From Endozoicomonas sp. GU-1 (GTDB taxonomy: Bacteria > Pseudomonadota > Gammaproteobacteria > Pseudomonadales > Endozoicomonadaceae), in NCBI RefSeq assembly GCF_027366395.1, contig NZ_CP114771.1, positions 1,116,001 through 1,180,000 of the forward strand: a stretch of 64,000 nucleotides of DNA, given 5' to 3'. The translations under genes and the position numbers were made by a program. The notes beneath the pieces are model-generated. The model did not search any database. It had not been told where the DNA came from and worked only from the letters and a program-made list of their open reading frames with translations. Within the stretch, counting starts at the first letter, position 1; every line of letters starts with the position of its first letter. Of the stretch, positions 1 to 10,989 are shown one piece after another.

Positions 1-565
1 TGTTTCCTCCCACCGGAATGACCAGCCTGCCACCTTCCGGAGACAGCTGGCTCAACAACGCTGCAGGAATTTCTCCCGGTGCCGCCGTGACAATAATCCC
101 ATCAAATGGACTTTCTTCCGGCCACCCCATACCACCATCGGTATGACGAAGACGAACATTTTTCAGAGAAAGCCTGGAAAGTCTCTGCTGTGCCTTCTCC
201 TGCAATGGCCTGATGCGCTCCACGGAGCAGACCCTGGCCACCAGCGAAGCAAGCACAGCCGTCTGATAACCGGATCCGGTGCCAATTTCCAGCACCTTAT
301 TCAGTTCACCCCGGGCCAACAGCACTTCCGTCATTTTTGCAACAATGTACGGCTGGGACAGCGTCTGATTATGACCAATCGGCAGAGCTGTGTCTTCATA
401 AGCACGATGTGCCAGCGCCTCATCAAGAAAAAGATGACGGGGAATGGTGCGAATGGCATCCAGAACCTTGCCGGACTGAATACCCTGATCCATCAGACGC
501 TGGATCAGCCGCTCTCTGGTCCGGCGGGATGTCATACCGATACCATCAATTTCAAGATCCCTCAT
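1..565 (-). CDS. pcm: Protein-L-isoaspartate O-methyltransferase (C-terminus outside window)
   Basis: This enzyme uses S-adenosylmethionine to methylate isoaspartyl residues in aged proteins so that they can be repaired. Reading the minus strand from the ATG at 565 gives [20 protein letters not shown], then the family block [15 protein letters not shown] near residue 60 and the methyltransferase motif [17 protein letters not shown] near residue 83, followed by a VERI motif. The frame is still open at base 1, so the last part of the protein is missing only because the window ends. The start overlaps the surE stop by four bases (ATGA), which implies translational coupling. The surE-pcm pairing is the usual gammaproteobacterial order, where both are linked to stationary-phase survival. 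Confidence 0.9.
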   Translation of the reverse strand, partial: MRDLEIDGIGMTSRRTRERLIQRLMDQGIQSGKVLDAIRTIPRHLFLDEALAHRAYEDTALPIGHNQTLSQPYIVAKMTEVLLARGELNKVLEIGTGSGYQTAVLASLVARVCSVERIRPLQEKAQQRLSRLSLKNVRLRHTDGGMGWPEESPFDGIIVTAAPGEIPAALLSQLSPEGGRLVIPVGGN

Positions 566-1311
566 ACACAGGCTCCAAGCCAATCCTCCATCAGTGATAA
601 CGTTGCATGGCCGGTCTTATCGTATTGCAATGGGGTAATGGATACATAGCCAGAAGCCACTGCATGAAAATCAGTCCCTTCCTCAGCAACCAGGGGCTTA
701 CCAACACCACCGATCCACCACACCGTATTGCCACGGGGATCGGTTATTTTTACCGGAGGCTTTGACGGGTGACGATGGCCGAGCCGGGTAATTTTCATCC
801 CACGGATCTTTTCATAGTCACAGGCCGGGACATTGACATTGAGTATCGTGCCTTCTGGCAGAACCTGATCATCAAGGCGCAACATCAAATCGTGCAACAC
901 TCTGGCACTCACTTCCAGGTGGCGATCCTCTTGACCGCAGGATGAAATAGCGATTGCGGTTTTTGCCAGCAAGCGTCCTTCCATGGCCGCAGCCACAGTC
1001 CCCGAGTAGAGCACATCATCGCCCAGGTTGGCGCAACTGTTAATACCGGAAACTACGCGTTCCGGAAGGCGGCCAAACAGCCCACTGGCAGCGAGATTGA
1101 CACAATCTGCCGGTGTTCCGTTCACACTGAAGAACCCATTGTCGTGTTCTTTCATGCGCAGTGGCCGGTCCAGGGTGAGGGAATGGCCCTTGCCAGAACA
1201 GTCATTATCCGGAGCCACTACCCAGCACGGACCGTGCGATTTCATGGTGGCAAACGAAAGGGCCAATCCCCTGGCGGTTACGCCATCATCATTGGATAGC
1301 AATATGGTCAT
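562..1311 (-). CDS. surE: 5'/3'-nucleotidase SurE
   Basis: SurE is a metal-dependent nucleoside monophosphatase with exopolyphosphatase activity, important in stationary phase. The 249-residue length fits the family. The N-terminal [14 protein letters not shown] carries the paired aspartates that bind the metal, [15 protein letters not shown] follows near residue 34, and the signature SGIN-x3[18 protein letters not shown] lies near residue 88. One position in that signature reads Cys (INSCANLG) where most homologues have Gly; this is probably tolerated. It lies between truD (79 bp upstream) and pcm (4-bp overlap), all on the minus strand, so the three probably share a transcript. Confidence 0.95.
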   Translation of the reverse strand: MTILLSNDDGVTARGLALSFATMKSHGPCWVVAPDNDCSGKGHSLTLDRPLRMKEHDNGFFSVNGTPADCVNLAASGLFGRLPERVVSGINSCANLGDDVLYSGTVAAAMEGRLLAKTAIAISSCGQEDRHLEVSARVLHDLMLRLDDQVLPEGTILNVNVPACDYEKIRGMKITRLGHRHPSKPPVKITDPRGNTVWWIGGVGKPLVAEEGTDFHAVASGYVSITPLQYDKTGHATLSLMEDWLGACV

Positions 1312-1390
1312 AGTCCCTCAATCCTGAATTAATCCAAATTTTTCTTAAGCCCACTGTCGTGAACTGCATGACTCATTTCACGCCCCAGTT

Positions 1391-2464
1391 TCATGGCTCT
1401 TGTTGATAACAATCAAACAACTCCCTGAGTACAGACGTCGCAAAACAGCCCTTTGGCAGTCGGAAGCGCAATACCAGTGAACGTCCTTCCGGACTGTTTT
1501 CCCACACCCAGGTGAACTGCTGAGGTATCAGGCGGTTAACTCTGCGCTCCTGCAGCAAACCGGCCCTCTCAAGTCCATCACACAACTGAGGATATCCGGC
1601 AGTGACCGACTGTTCAAAAGTCAGCACCTGGTCAGTCACTTTCGATGCTCCCCTGCCCCACAGCGGCGAAGTCGGACTCAGTTCACCATTCCCCAGGCGA
1701 GTCATCATGGCTTCGTCCGGCGCCACAAAAATCAGGCTATTGCTATCTGGAAATCCTAATGCATCGCCACCAAGATACTGGTTCCAGACCCCGGCAGTAA
1801 CCTTTTGCGACAGAACCCGGTTAAACAGCCAGGATCGGGCTGCAGACAGATAGACCGATCGTTTATTACGCTGAACCCTGAATTTTCCAGCCAGCATATC
1901 GACGGCCTTGTCAATATTACGCCCCTCATGACCAAAGCGCTGTTCACCGAAGTAATTGGGCACCCCTGCACGGGATATCTGCTCTAACCGGGCATTAACC
2001 AGCGCAGGATCAGCATCTACATTGTGCAATGTGATGCAGAAATCATTTGCCTTCAGGGCTCCGGTTTTCAGTTTTTTCCGGTGGCGGGCCTGTCGAAGGA
2101 TCCGTATGGTGTCACTCTCCAGTCCACTCCAGTCGGGATCAGCCATACCAGGCAGGGAAACACAAAACCATTGACGTGTAATTCCATGGCGATCCTTTCT
2201 CCCGGCATAACTTACCGACTGTCTTCTGACTCCTGCATGTCTCGCCAGAAGCCCTGCGACCCAGTCGGTATTCTCCCCTTTTTTTTCAATCAGCAGAAAA
2301 AGGTGTTCACCTTCACCTTCGGGCTCAAAGGGCAGTAGCTCATCAACCAGAAAATCTTCATGACAGGATTTGAAAAGACAGCTGCCTAAAGGACCACCAA
2401 AGGCATAATACCAATCAACGGAGTAATCGGCAGGCATCGGTACATCTGCATCCATGATGCGCAC
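1391..2464 (-). CDS. truD: tRNA pseudouridine(13) synthase TruD
   Basis: TruD converts uridine 13 of tRNA-Glu to pseudouridine. The 357-residue protein has the family block YAGRKDRHGITRQWF near residue 85, whose aspartate is the catalytic residue, and the NYFGEQRFG motif near residue 170. Length and order match the Escherichia coli family. It follows ispF in the same direction with 113 bp between them that contain a strong hairpin, so read-through from ispF may be attenuated. The first ATG (MRIMDADVPMPADYS) was taken as the start, although the methionine at residue 4 is equally possible. Confidence 0.95.
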   Translation of the reverse strand: MRIMDADVPMPADYSVDWYYAFGGPLGSCLFKSCHEDFLVDELLPFEPEGEGEHLFLLIEKKGENTDWVAGLLARHAGVRRQSVSYAGRKDRHGITRQWFCVSLPGMADPDWSGLESDTIRILRQARHRKKLKTGALKANDFCITLHNVDADPALVNARLEQISRAGVPNYFGEQRFGHEGRNIDKAVDMLAGKFRVQRNKRSVYLSAARSWLFNRVLSQKVTAGVWNQYLGGDALGFPDSNSLIFVAPDEAMMTRLGNGELSPTSPLWGRGASKVTDQVLTFEQSVTAGYPQLCDGLERAGLLQERRVNRLIPQQFTWVWENSPEGRSLVLRFRLPKGCFATSVLRELFDCYQQEP

Positions 2465-2541
2465 TCAACAAGGCAAAAATTAACAATAAACAATACCGCG
2501 TTTGACGCAGTTTTTGAAAGGAAATACTGAAAAATAACCAT

Positions 2542-2571
2542 GGGTGGTGGGCCTCCTGGGAGGCTCCACCC
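2542..2571 (-). terminator. Hairpin between ispF and truD (possible attenuator)
   Basis: A near-perfect inverted repeat (GGGTGG, GCCTCC, loop, GGAGG, CCACC) lies directly after the ispF stop at 2578 and before truD at 2464. There is no T-tract after the stem on the minus strand, so it is not a classical intrinsic terminator. It may act as an attenuator or an RNA-stabilising hairpin. Confidence 0.4.
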
Positions 2572-2577
2572 TTTGGA

Positions 2578-3060
2578 TCACGATCCCAAATCTGTCAACA
2601 GAACAACGGCGTGAACTGCAATACCCTCTTTTCTACCGGTATAGCCCAGCTTTTCAGTGGTGGTCGCTTTGACATTCACCAGCGATGGGTCAATCCCCAT
2701 GTCTTCGCTGATATTCTGCCGCATCTGATCAATGTGCGGTGCCATTTTAGGCGACTGGGCAATGATGGTACTGTCCATATTGACGGGAACCAGGTTGTGC
2801 TGCTCAAGCAGAGCAATAACATGACGCAGTAACTTGCGGCTATCAATGCCAGCATAGCGTTCATCAGTGTCCGGAAAATGCCTGCCAATATCACCCAGAC
2901 CTGCCGCTCCCAGGAGTGCGTCGCACAGGGCATGAAGCAGCACATCGCCATCAGAGTGCGCCACCAGCCCATGGGTGTGAGGAATTTTTACCCCACCCAG
3001 AACAATATAATCACCTTCATCAAAGCGGTGAACATCAAAACCATGACCAATACGCATCAA
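2578..3060 (-). CDS. ispF: 2-C-methyl-D-erythritol 2,4-cyclodiphosphate synthase
   Basis: IspF makes the cyclic diphosphate intermediate of the non-mevalonate isoprenoid pathway. At 160 residues it is the normal size. [12 protein letters not shown] at the N-terminus supplies the Asp and His metal ligands, [19 protein letters not shown] near residue 34 supplies the third histidine, and [10 protein letters not shown] follows. Near the C-terminus [19 protein letters not shown] is the cytidine-binding block. The start overlaps the ispD stop by four bases, so the two are translationally coupled, as in many gammaproteobacteria. Confidence 0.96.
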   Translation of the reverse strand: MMRIGHGFDVHRFDEGDYIVLGGVKIPHTHGLVAHSDGDVLLHALCDALLGAAGLGDIGRHFPDTDERYAGIDSRKLLRHVIALLEQHNLVPVNMDSTIIAQSPKMAPHIDQMRQNISEDMGIDPSLVNVKATTTEKLGYTGRKEGIAVHAVVLLTDLGS

Positions 3061-3793
3061 GTGACCTCAATAAGTTTCGACTGCTGTTCTATATATAGAG
3101 TGGCCAGAGCCAGATCAGTTCCCCGGGTCACCTTAATATTATCGGCATGTCCTTCCACCATCACGGGCTGTTTGCCAGCGTACTCAATGGCACTGGCCTC
3201 ATCCGTTACCGGCATCTTATCCGCTATCGCTTTTGCCATGGCGTCATGCAGCATGCCCAGACGGAACATCTGCGGTGTCATGGCATGCCAGAGCCCCTGA
3301 CGGTCTACCGTTTCAGACACACCATCATTGTCCCCGGCCCGCTTGATGGTATCGGTAACCGGGCAACCCAGCAGACCGCCTACAGGGTGGTCATGGAGCT
3401 GGTTCACCAGCCACTCCATATCCGAACGGCGAATGCAGGGGCGGGCCACATCATGAACCAGTACCCAGTCATCAGGGGAACCAATATCCAATAGCACTTT
3501 CAAACCATTAAGTACCGAGTGGTAACGCTCATCCCCCCCCCCTGGGCCAGGAGAATTCCCGGGTTGCGAAGTAATTCAATGGATTGGTGATACTCATCAT
3601 TATGATCAAGCACCACCACGATCTTTTCCAGCCTGGGAAAATCCAGCAACCGCTCCAGAGTATGCACCATCAGGGGCTTGCCCTTGATTTCAAGGTACTG
3701 TTTGGGAATATCGATATTCATTCGGCGGCCAACGCCCGCTGCCGGAACAACCGCCCAGTAACGAACCGCATTCATGGTTTCTACGCTACTCAC
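3057..3793 (-). CDS. ispD: 2-C-methyl-D-erythritol 4-phosphate cytidylyltransferase, frame broken at a poly-G run
   Basis: IspD joins CTP to methylerythritol phosphate in isoprenoid synthesis. The N-terminal half (3500-3793) has [19 protein letters not shown], the nucleotide-binding glycine-rich loop. The C-terminal half (3057-3503) has [12 protein letters not shown] with the metal-binding aspartate. The two halves lie in different frames. The break is at a run of ten C on the plus strand (3533-3542). Removing two bases restores [19 protein letters not shown], the expected family sequence. Because ispD is normally essential, an assembly or sequencing error in the homopolymer is the likeliest cause. 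Transcriptional slippage or true phase variation would be more interesting but is less likely. Confidence 0.88.
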
Positions 3794-3857
3794 TCTGACA
3801 CCCTTAACTTGAACATCCAGAAGCCCGCTCAGAAACGGCTCCTGACCAATACAGGAT

Positions 3858-4133
3858 TTAATCGTAAGTCAAAAAGAACGTTTCATCACTGCGGATCATA
3901 CCCAGCTCCTGGCGCGCTCTCTCTTCAACCGTTTCCATCCCCTGCTGCAGCTCCACAACCTCTTTGGCCAGCAGACGATTACGCTGGTACAAACGTTCAT
4001 TTTCCAGCCTGAAACGCTCAAGGTTATCTTGTTGTGTCAACATTTCAGCCACACTGCCTTCACCAATCCAGAGCCTGGTTTGCAGGTAAACCAGCAGCAG
4101 TGTCAACAGGGTTATTGCCAGTTTTTTCATCAT
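3858..4133 (-). CDS. ftsB: Cell division protein FtsB
   Basis: FtsB is a small bitopic inner-membrane protein that forms the FtsQ-FtsB-FtsL divisome complex. The 91-residue product starts MMKKLAITLLTLLLVYLQ, a single membrane segment, and then has a coiled coil (residues 30-70, rich in Glu, Leu, Arg and Gln) and the conserved ARQELGMIRSDETFF near the end. It sits just upstream of ispD on the same strand, as in E. coli. In most relatives eno is directly upstream; here a 2.3-kb block on the opposite strand lies between, so ftsB probably has its own promoter in 4134-4425. Confidence 0.93.
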   Translation of the reverse strand: MMKKLAITLLTLLLVYLQTRLWIGEGSVAEMLTQQDNLERFRLENERLYQRNRLLAKEVVELQQGMETVEERARQELGMIRSDETFFLTYD

Positions 4134-4425
4134 CAGTTCCGCTTTAAACCGTCACTATCCAGCAGCAGGGGCAGTAATAGAGACTTAACGCTGAAGTTTA
4201 ACAGGAGTACCCGTGGTTTAACATACAACCGGATCTTTGAACTGTTTCACATTAATGAAGGTCATTAGAAAAAGCCAGACATCAAAATAAGCAACTCAAA
4301 TGATCGCTCTTACTATCCCGGGTATTTATGAACGGAAGACAGCGTTCTACACCCGGGTTGCTGTTGAGTTCAATCGGGTACTGGCTACCCATCACCCGTA
4401 GGCCAAAGACCCGGGAGTTCGGAAT
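4134..4425. other. Intergenic region between ftsB and the F-box gene
   Basis: The starts of two divergent genes face each other across these 292 bases, so promoters for both must lie here or nearby. I see no convincing -35/-10 pair and no further gene. A minus-strand frame of 77 codons overlaps the start of the F-box gene and looks spurious. Confidence 0.5.
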
Positions 4426-6392
4426 ATGCCGACTGGTAATCCCATTGGCAGAACCACCAGCCATACCCCTCCGGCTAATACCACCTTCCCGCCCGTAGAA
4501 CACAGAACCAGTCACCGAATCACTGTCGTTATCAACCCAAGGCCGTTGCTATTGCTGGATCTTCCAGAGCAACCCATAAGACACATACTGGTTTTTTTAG
4601 GGGACCGTGATATCAAGGCCATGGCACAGACCTGTTCGTCTTTGCTGGCTATCGTCCGTGCAGATCATCTGCCCGCCAGGATCTGGTTTAAACAGCTCGA
4701 GCCACGACAGCAGCAGCAATTCATCCAGATTGCCAAAAATATCAGCAACCATGAACTGGAAGCCTGGCTGAGGCAATTCACCGGCAATGAAACGCTGATC
4801 AGCACTATTTGCGGCCATTCAGCCGGGGAAGTGACAGACAACGACATACCGCCACGGGAACCTCAAAAAGGGAAATATTTCCCGCAAATCCTGTTTTACA
4901 CAGTGCACCAGTTGATGGTTAACTGTCGTACTTTCCGACCGGAATTGGCAATATCCATTGACTGCATCCCCTTTACGGCGGCATCAGCCAAACTCAGCAG
5001 CGATGGACGCTTTCTGGCGACCAACAGTTACGCGCGCTGTGGTTCGGATTATGGCAGAACGGAAATCACCGCAAGGCCCGCAGAGATAGCCATTGCCCAT
5101 GAAGACAGAGTACGGCGGATCACCTTCAGCAGTGATAACCGGCATATATTGAGCTACACGGCTTCAACCGCAAAAATCACCAGCTGTAATGCCGACGGCA
5201 GCTGGACAGAAAACTCATCATCATTTCTGATCGATTTATCAGCTCGGCGACTTTCAGCCCCGACAGCCGCCATGCAGTGATGGCCAGGAGTGGTCGCAGG
5301 GCCATAATATGCACAATGAACCAGGCTGGCCGCTGGGCAGTAACAACAACAATGGGGCACAAAGGGAGGATTCTTTCAACAACATTCAGTCCTGACAGCC
5401 GCTTGGTCGTCACCACCAGTGTCGATCACACGGCGAAAATCCATGCCCGTGACAGCAACGGCAACTGGCTGGAGCTGACCACCCTGAACCATAATGGTAA
5501 GGTCACTGCCGCTGAATTCAGCCCTGATGGCAAACATATCATCACCATTAGCGACAAGAATAACCAACCTGATCGCACCGCAACAATTTTCAGCAACACC
5601 AATAACAGTTGGGTAAAAAAAACCTGTATTAACCACTCCCTGGAAATTACCGACACTTCATTCAGTCCTGACAGTCGTCATGCAGTAACGGAGAGCTTCG
5701 ATTATACTGCCAGAATCCTGAGCTTTGATACCCACGACAACTGGCAACATAAAACCACGATCAAACATAAACGACGGATTTCTTCTACTAGATTTAGCCC
5801 CGATAGCCACTATTTAGTCACGGCCAGTAGCGATCATACAGCAAAAATCTACCGGTATGACGCAAACGCCAGGCGCTGGTCAAAACAACAGATTATCGTC
5901 CATGATGATATGTATATTACCTCAGCCACGTTCAGCGCTGACGGCCGCCATATCCTGACATTTTCCCGCAATTACTCACCCATATCCCTGCCTGTATGCA
6001 ACGCCAGAATCCACACTTGTACGGCCGGTGGCAACTGGATAACCAGCCTCAATTTTACGACAGCAGGCGGGGTTTACTCAGCCAAATTTAACCACGATGG
6101 CTCCCATATTGTCATCGAAGCCAGAAATGATGACGCCATCATCATCTATGGCCTTACGGCAGATGGCCACTGGTTACACAAATCGACGCTGCACCAACAT
6201 TACAAGCTTGACCTGGTAACATTCAGTACTAACGGGGGGCATTTAATGACTATCAGTAACGACGGTCAACTGGTGCAGGTCTGGCACCTTTGTAAGGAGG
6301 ATTTAACACCACATCCCCAGTGCTCATTAAATGAACTGTCGCCTCCCCCTAGAAAAAAGACCCGAAAGTCTGCTCCAAAAGTTCACAGGTAA
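4426..6392 (+). CDS. F-box plus WD40-like beta-propeller protein, one frameshift near 5245
   Basis: This gene encodes a eukaryote-like protein of about 655 residues if one frameshift is repaired. Residues 42-90 match an F-box: LPEQPIRHILVFLGDRDIKA, then CSSLLAIVRA and an ARIW end, the pattern of leucines, DR and the closing tryptophan seen in F-box helices. The rest holds at least seven repeats of about 42-55 residues with the core FSPDSRHxVTxSxDxTAKI, resembling WD40 blades. The first frame stops at 5280 and the second (from 5277) begins in mid-blade; the expected ATFSPDSRHAV appears in the second frame just before, so an indel lies around 5240-5250. In Legionella, F-box effectors recruit host SCF ubiquitin ligase; a similar role here is inference. 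A GGGAG sequence eight bases before the ATG supports the start. The gene sits on the opposite strand inside the eno-ftsB block, which indicates insertion. Confidence 0.7.
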
Positions 6393-6475
6393 AGGGCGAT
6401 CGACGGATTGATTTTCCCCAGGTCGGGGTGGCTCAGCCTTCTTTCAGCCTGTCGGGTTTGCCCGCTTCGCCAGGC

Positions 6476-6504
6476 AAAAAAAAGGGAGACTTAGAGCCTC
6501 CCCT
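6476..6504 (-). terminator. Rho-independent terminator of eno
   Basis: On the minus strand a GGGAGGCTC / GTCTCCC-type stem with a short loop is followed by a run of eight T. It lies 23 bases after the eno stop at 6527, the right place and orientation to end the eno transcript. Confidence 0.8.
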
Positions 6505-6526
6505 CGCCATCAGCAGCGACTGCTAA

Positions 6527-7849
<1,323 letters not shown>

Positions 7850-8091
7850 TCAAGTGAGAGGTAAGCAATACCGTAAAAGAGCGGTGGCATTGTTACGGGA
7901 GCGGCAACTATACCACCGGAAAATCCTGTGTCAAAGCCTTACAATTTCGCTGGACACCGCGCCAACATTGAGCTTCGTGGATTTCTGATCGTTACTGTTA
8001 ACGACTGTTAATCGCCTGTTAACCATCGTTTAAACCAGGCATCAATGATCAAATAATCATCAAACAGCTATAACAATGATAAGTAAAATTA

Positions 8092-8376
8092 CTACCTGAG
8101 ATACAATTCAAAAATCAGTTTTTCTGCTGTGCAGTCAAAATCAAACATGGCATCAATGGTGGCACTGCCCTGATGGAGAGTCACCGTTTTCTTTACCTGA
8201 CAGTGGTCAGAAATACGGTTAGCCAGGGCTTCCATCGTTGCCATCTGATCGTTTGCCTGTTGCTCAGTATCCCCCTTTATGGTCATTTCGAGGTGAGTAT
8301 CCCCGGGTGCAATCACCTGGCCAATCTCCAAACAGTGATCGGCATCAACTTCCAGTTCAGCGGTGGTATTGTCCAT
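8092..8376 (-). CDS. DUF406 (YfcZ/YiiS-like) protein
   Basis: This 94-residue protein resembles the DUF406 family, small cytosolic proteins of unknown function found across gammaproteobacteria. The C-terminal TAEKLIFELYLR matches the family ending (a hydrophobic QAEALIFQLGLR-like block in E. coli), and the IGQVI motif lies near the N-terminus. It is on the same strand as eno but 270 bp upstream of it, so a shared transcript is uncertain. AGGAGGC lies seven bases before the ATG. Confidence 0.7.
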   Translation of the reverse strand: MDNTTAELEVDADHCLEIGQVIAPGDTHLEMTIKGDTEQQANDQMATMEALANRISDHCQVKKTVTLHQGSATIDAMFDFDCTAEKLIFELYLR

Positions 8377-8631
8377 ATCAGGCCTCCTGTTGAATGCCAG
8401 ATGATGATATGCAAGGAATCATTTTCTGAAAAAATCAACAATAAGATAGCACAATGGCCTTGAAAAATGAGTGAATAAGAAAAATCGGAAATAAAATGGA
8501 ACCATATTCCAAATTACTGGTCAAATAATGGTAAGAACCAGATCCTGTGAAAAGGGCTGGACGAAAAACAGGAATAACCGAATCAAATTAAAAATTATTA
8601 TTTATAAACGAAAGTTATTATAGAGCAACCA

Positions 8632-10122
8632 ATGTCTAATACAGCATCAAATTTAGTGGGTTCAAAATACACTGGCTATCTTCAAGATAACTGTATTCTT
8701 GCCAGTCTTCTGAAAAGCCCGGTTACTGTCGCCAAGGCTTTATTTCCATACTTAACTTTGCCTTCTCAAGCTTGGTCTTCTCAAGCTTGGTCTTCTCAAG
8801 AAAGCAGCCTTCAATCAAAAAAAATTTCTTCATACAATATATCAGTTCGTAAAGTTGGCGATTATCTTCTGGTATCTCTCCCTTCTGAAAAGGATACTCA
8901 TCCCGATAAAACCACGACAGCGAATCCCCCATCAACAGAAGATTCTGACCAACTAGATTGGCGTATTCCCGATGATGATGAAGATGATCCGCGGCGATAC
9001 TTTTCATTCTGGTTTAATGAGAATGCCTCCCCGGGCAAATCCACTGATCAGGCGTCCGCATCACTAAATGTCAAGGATTCATTATGTGTAGCTATTACGG
9101 ATGATAGCGATGCAGATGATCAATTTTGCGAAGAAACGACGCCTGTTAATGGCCCTGACAGCATAATCGCTCCCATGAGTCTGCACTGCTTTGAAACTGA
9201 CAGTATGATTCGCATTGCTAACGATTCAGATCAACTGGATATTCATACTGTTGACATCATTAAGGACAGTGAGCTTGCCAATCAGCTTGGCATTTCGGGT
9301 AAAGTCACCGTTGACAAAGTGTTTTATCAGGCAGGAACCGGTGCTATTATCGCCCAGGTAACGATCAATGGTCTGGAACAGTTATTGACTCTTTTTTATA
9401 TCAATGTAGAAACCAACATCAAGCTTCCGGTCACCCAATATCAGCTGAATTCGTATCTCACAGAGACAAAAAATAAGTATGCTCCTCACTATAAATTTTT
9501 CAAGGAGGAATTAAAAAAGTGTCTTAGCCCAAAGGTCATGGGAACGAACAAAATAAAAGACGATAAAGACGGTGAAGACAATAAAATTGAAGAAAATAAA
9601 GCTGAAGAAAACAAATCTAAAGAAAATAAAATTGAAGAAAATAAAATCAAAGAAAATAAATTGAGAATGAAATCATTAAGAATCACGATACCAACGTATA
9701 TGCATCCGAAAACCATAGAACAGGAAAAATATTTTTGTTGCAATCAGGGTATCAGCTCCGTCACTAATAAAGAAGGAACTGACGTCATTGAAGCGGTCAA
9801 GAGGAGAATGTACCAGCAGGAGGAGAAATTAGTTAGCCTCAGAGGGCCACGGTTGGAACACCCGGATATAGATTCAGCACTAGAACACGTCAAGCAACAA
9901 AAAATCGCGATGGCGGCCAGTCAGCGTGATGCTAAAAATCTGAAAATACACTTTGACAAGCCAGAGAAGGTTACCTTGTCCCAAAGACAAGCAGAAACAG
10001 TCAATATGCTAAATCAAAGGAGGCTTAAGCATAAAAAGGAAGGGATTGATTTCGGAGCCCCTAAGGATACCCCAACTGAATTTCCACATTACTTACTGCC
10101 CAGCGATTCCCCCAAAAATTGA
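8632..10122 (+). CDS. Uncharacterised acidic protein with short repeats
   Basis: I do not recognise this 496-residue protein. It has no signal peptide or membrane segment. Near residue 43 a short repeat SQAWSSQAWSSQ is encoded by an 18-bp direct duplication (8767-8800). Residues 100-180 are very acidic (DDDEDDP; TDDSDADDQF). Residues 305-345 hold six pentads of the type ENKIE/ENKAE/ENKSK, a highly charged and probably helical or disordered stretch. The C-terminal 150 residues are basic and Gln-rich. AT-rich DNA precedes the start, with no strong Shine-Dalgarno sequence. The composition suggests a lineage-specific, possibly secreted or host-directed protein, but nothing proves that. Confidence 0.6.
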   Translation: MSNTASNLVGSKYTGYLQDNCILASLLKSPVTVAKALFPYLTLPSQAWSSQAWSSQESSLQSKKISSYNISVRKVGDYLLVSLPSEKDTHPDKTTTANPPSTEDSDQLDWRIPDDDEDDPRRYFSFWFNENASPGKSTDQASASLNVKDSLCVAITDDSDADDQFCEETTPVNGPDSIIAPMSLHCFETDSMIRIANDSDQLDIHTVDIIKDSELANQLGISGKVTVDKVFYQAGTGAIIAQVTINGLEQLLTLFYINVETNIKLPVTQYQLNSYLTETKNKYAPHYKFFKEELKKCLSPKVMGTNKIKDDKDGEDNKIEENKAEENKSKENKIEENKIKENKLRMKSLRITIPTYMHPKTIEQEKYFCCNQGISSVTNKEGTDVIEAVKRRMYQQEEKLVSLRGPRLEHPDIDSALEHVKQQKIAMAASQRDAKNLKIHFDKPEKVTLSQRQAETVNMLNQRRLKHKKEGIDFGAPKDTPTEFPHYLLPSDSPKN

Positions 10123-10226
10123 TCAAATCTGTTGATAAATAGCGATTAAACCAAAAAAGACTGCGCCATGGTGATTTGGGAAGCAGCTCCGTAAATAGAA
10201 CCGCTTCACCTCACAAATGAAAAATC

Positions 10227-10715
10227 CTAGACTTCTTCAGGTTCAGGTCGCATTGCGATGGCATCATGTGCCGGAATATTACATAGCCGTTCATATGCCG
10301 GAGTATGGCATAGCCGGTCATAGATTGATTTACATCCTTTATACACCTTGCACAAGCCACCGCTGGCAACAAAAAAGGCTGTCGACGTTACTGCTATCTC
10401 TGTCAAATAGAGCGGGGTAAACGGAGTTAGTTTTCCGTACTCATCAGATTCATCACGGGACATATTATTAAAACAATGCTCCCTCAAAAAGACTTTACCA
10501 GGATCATTCAGTGGTGAAACGACCCGATTTTTTACAAAGGTAGTACACACCCCAACAGCAGTTGAATATAAGGCGTGAAAGATCGCTGATGAAAAAAAAT
10601 CATTGCTTTTTTGCTGGGTTGAATTATCAGGCGGATTAGTCACAGCCTGGAGTTCGGGATTGCCAGGCATCGATGATCCAGCGTTAATACCGGAAGTACA
10701 AATTGTTAAAGTCAT
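10227..10715 (-). CDS. Small membrane protein, paralogue of the next gene
   Basis: This 162-residue protein is unrecognised. It is clearly related to the product of 10990-11493: both start MTL, both contain a PPDNST/SPDNST block near residue 28, and both share a central CFNNMSRDE/CFNNLTSDE segment and a hydrophobic stretch (TEIAVTSTAFFVASGGLCKVY here). The hydrophobic segments near residues 45-60 and 108-125 suggest membrane association. The C-terminus repeats a CHTPAYERLCNIPAHD motif. The frame and size are conserved between the two copies, which supports both being real genes. Confidence 0.6.
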   Translation of the reverse strand: MTLTICTSGINAGSSMPGNPELQAVTNPPDNSTQQKSNDFFSSAIFHALYSTAVGVCTTFVKNRVVSPLNDPGKVFLREHCFNNMSRDESDEYGKLTPFTPLYLTEIAVTSTAFFVASGGLCKVYKGCKSIYDRLCHTPAYERLCNIPAHDAIAMRPEPEEV

Positions 10716-10989
10716 TCTTAATATCCATACTGGTTGTCATTTCTCAGACAATATCAGAAGGTATTTCGTTCAATTCTAATCAACTTTTTTCTAATTATTT
10801 TTACTATCAATGATTCATATTTTGATGTCGGTGGAAATTTTCCCGGTTTGGCTTTTCAGGTTAGCTGCGGGCTTTTTTCCTGCCACGGGCAAATGGAATG
10901 GGAAAGCGCTGGAATGGCGAACGGTCATCCCGGATAAGAGATGACCAGAGTCATCCGAAAACCATAACACCTGTATAGCATTATGGCTG

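Noticed and set aside
143-649. Plus-strand frame at the window start
   Set aside because: The minus strand carries pcm and surE with clear motifs over the same bases.
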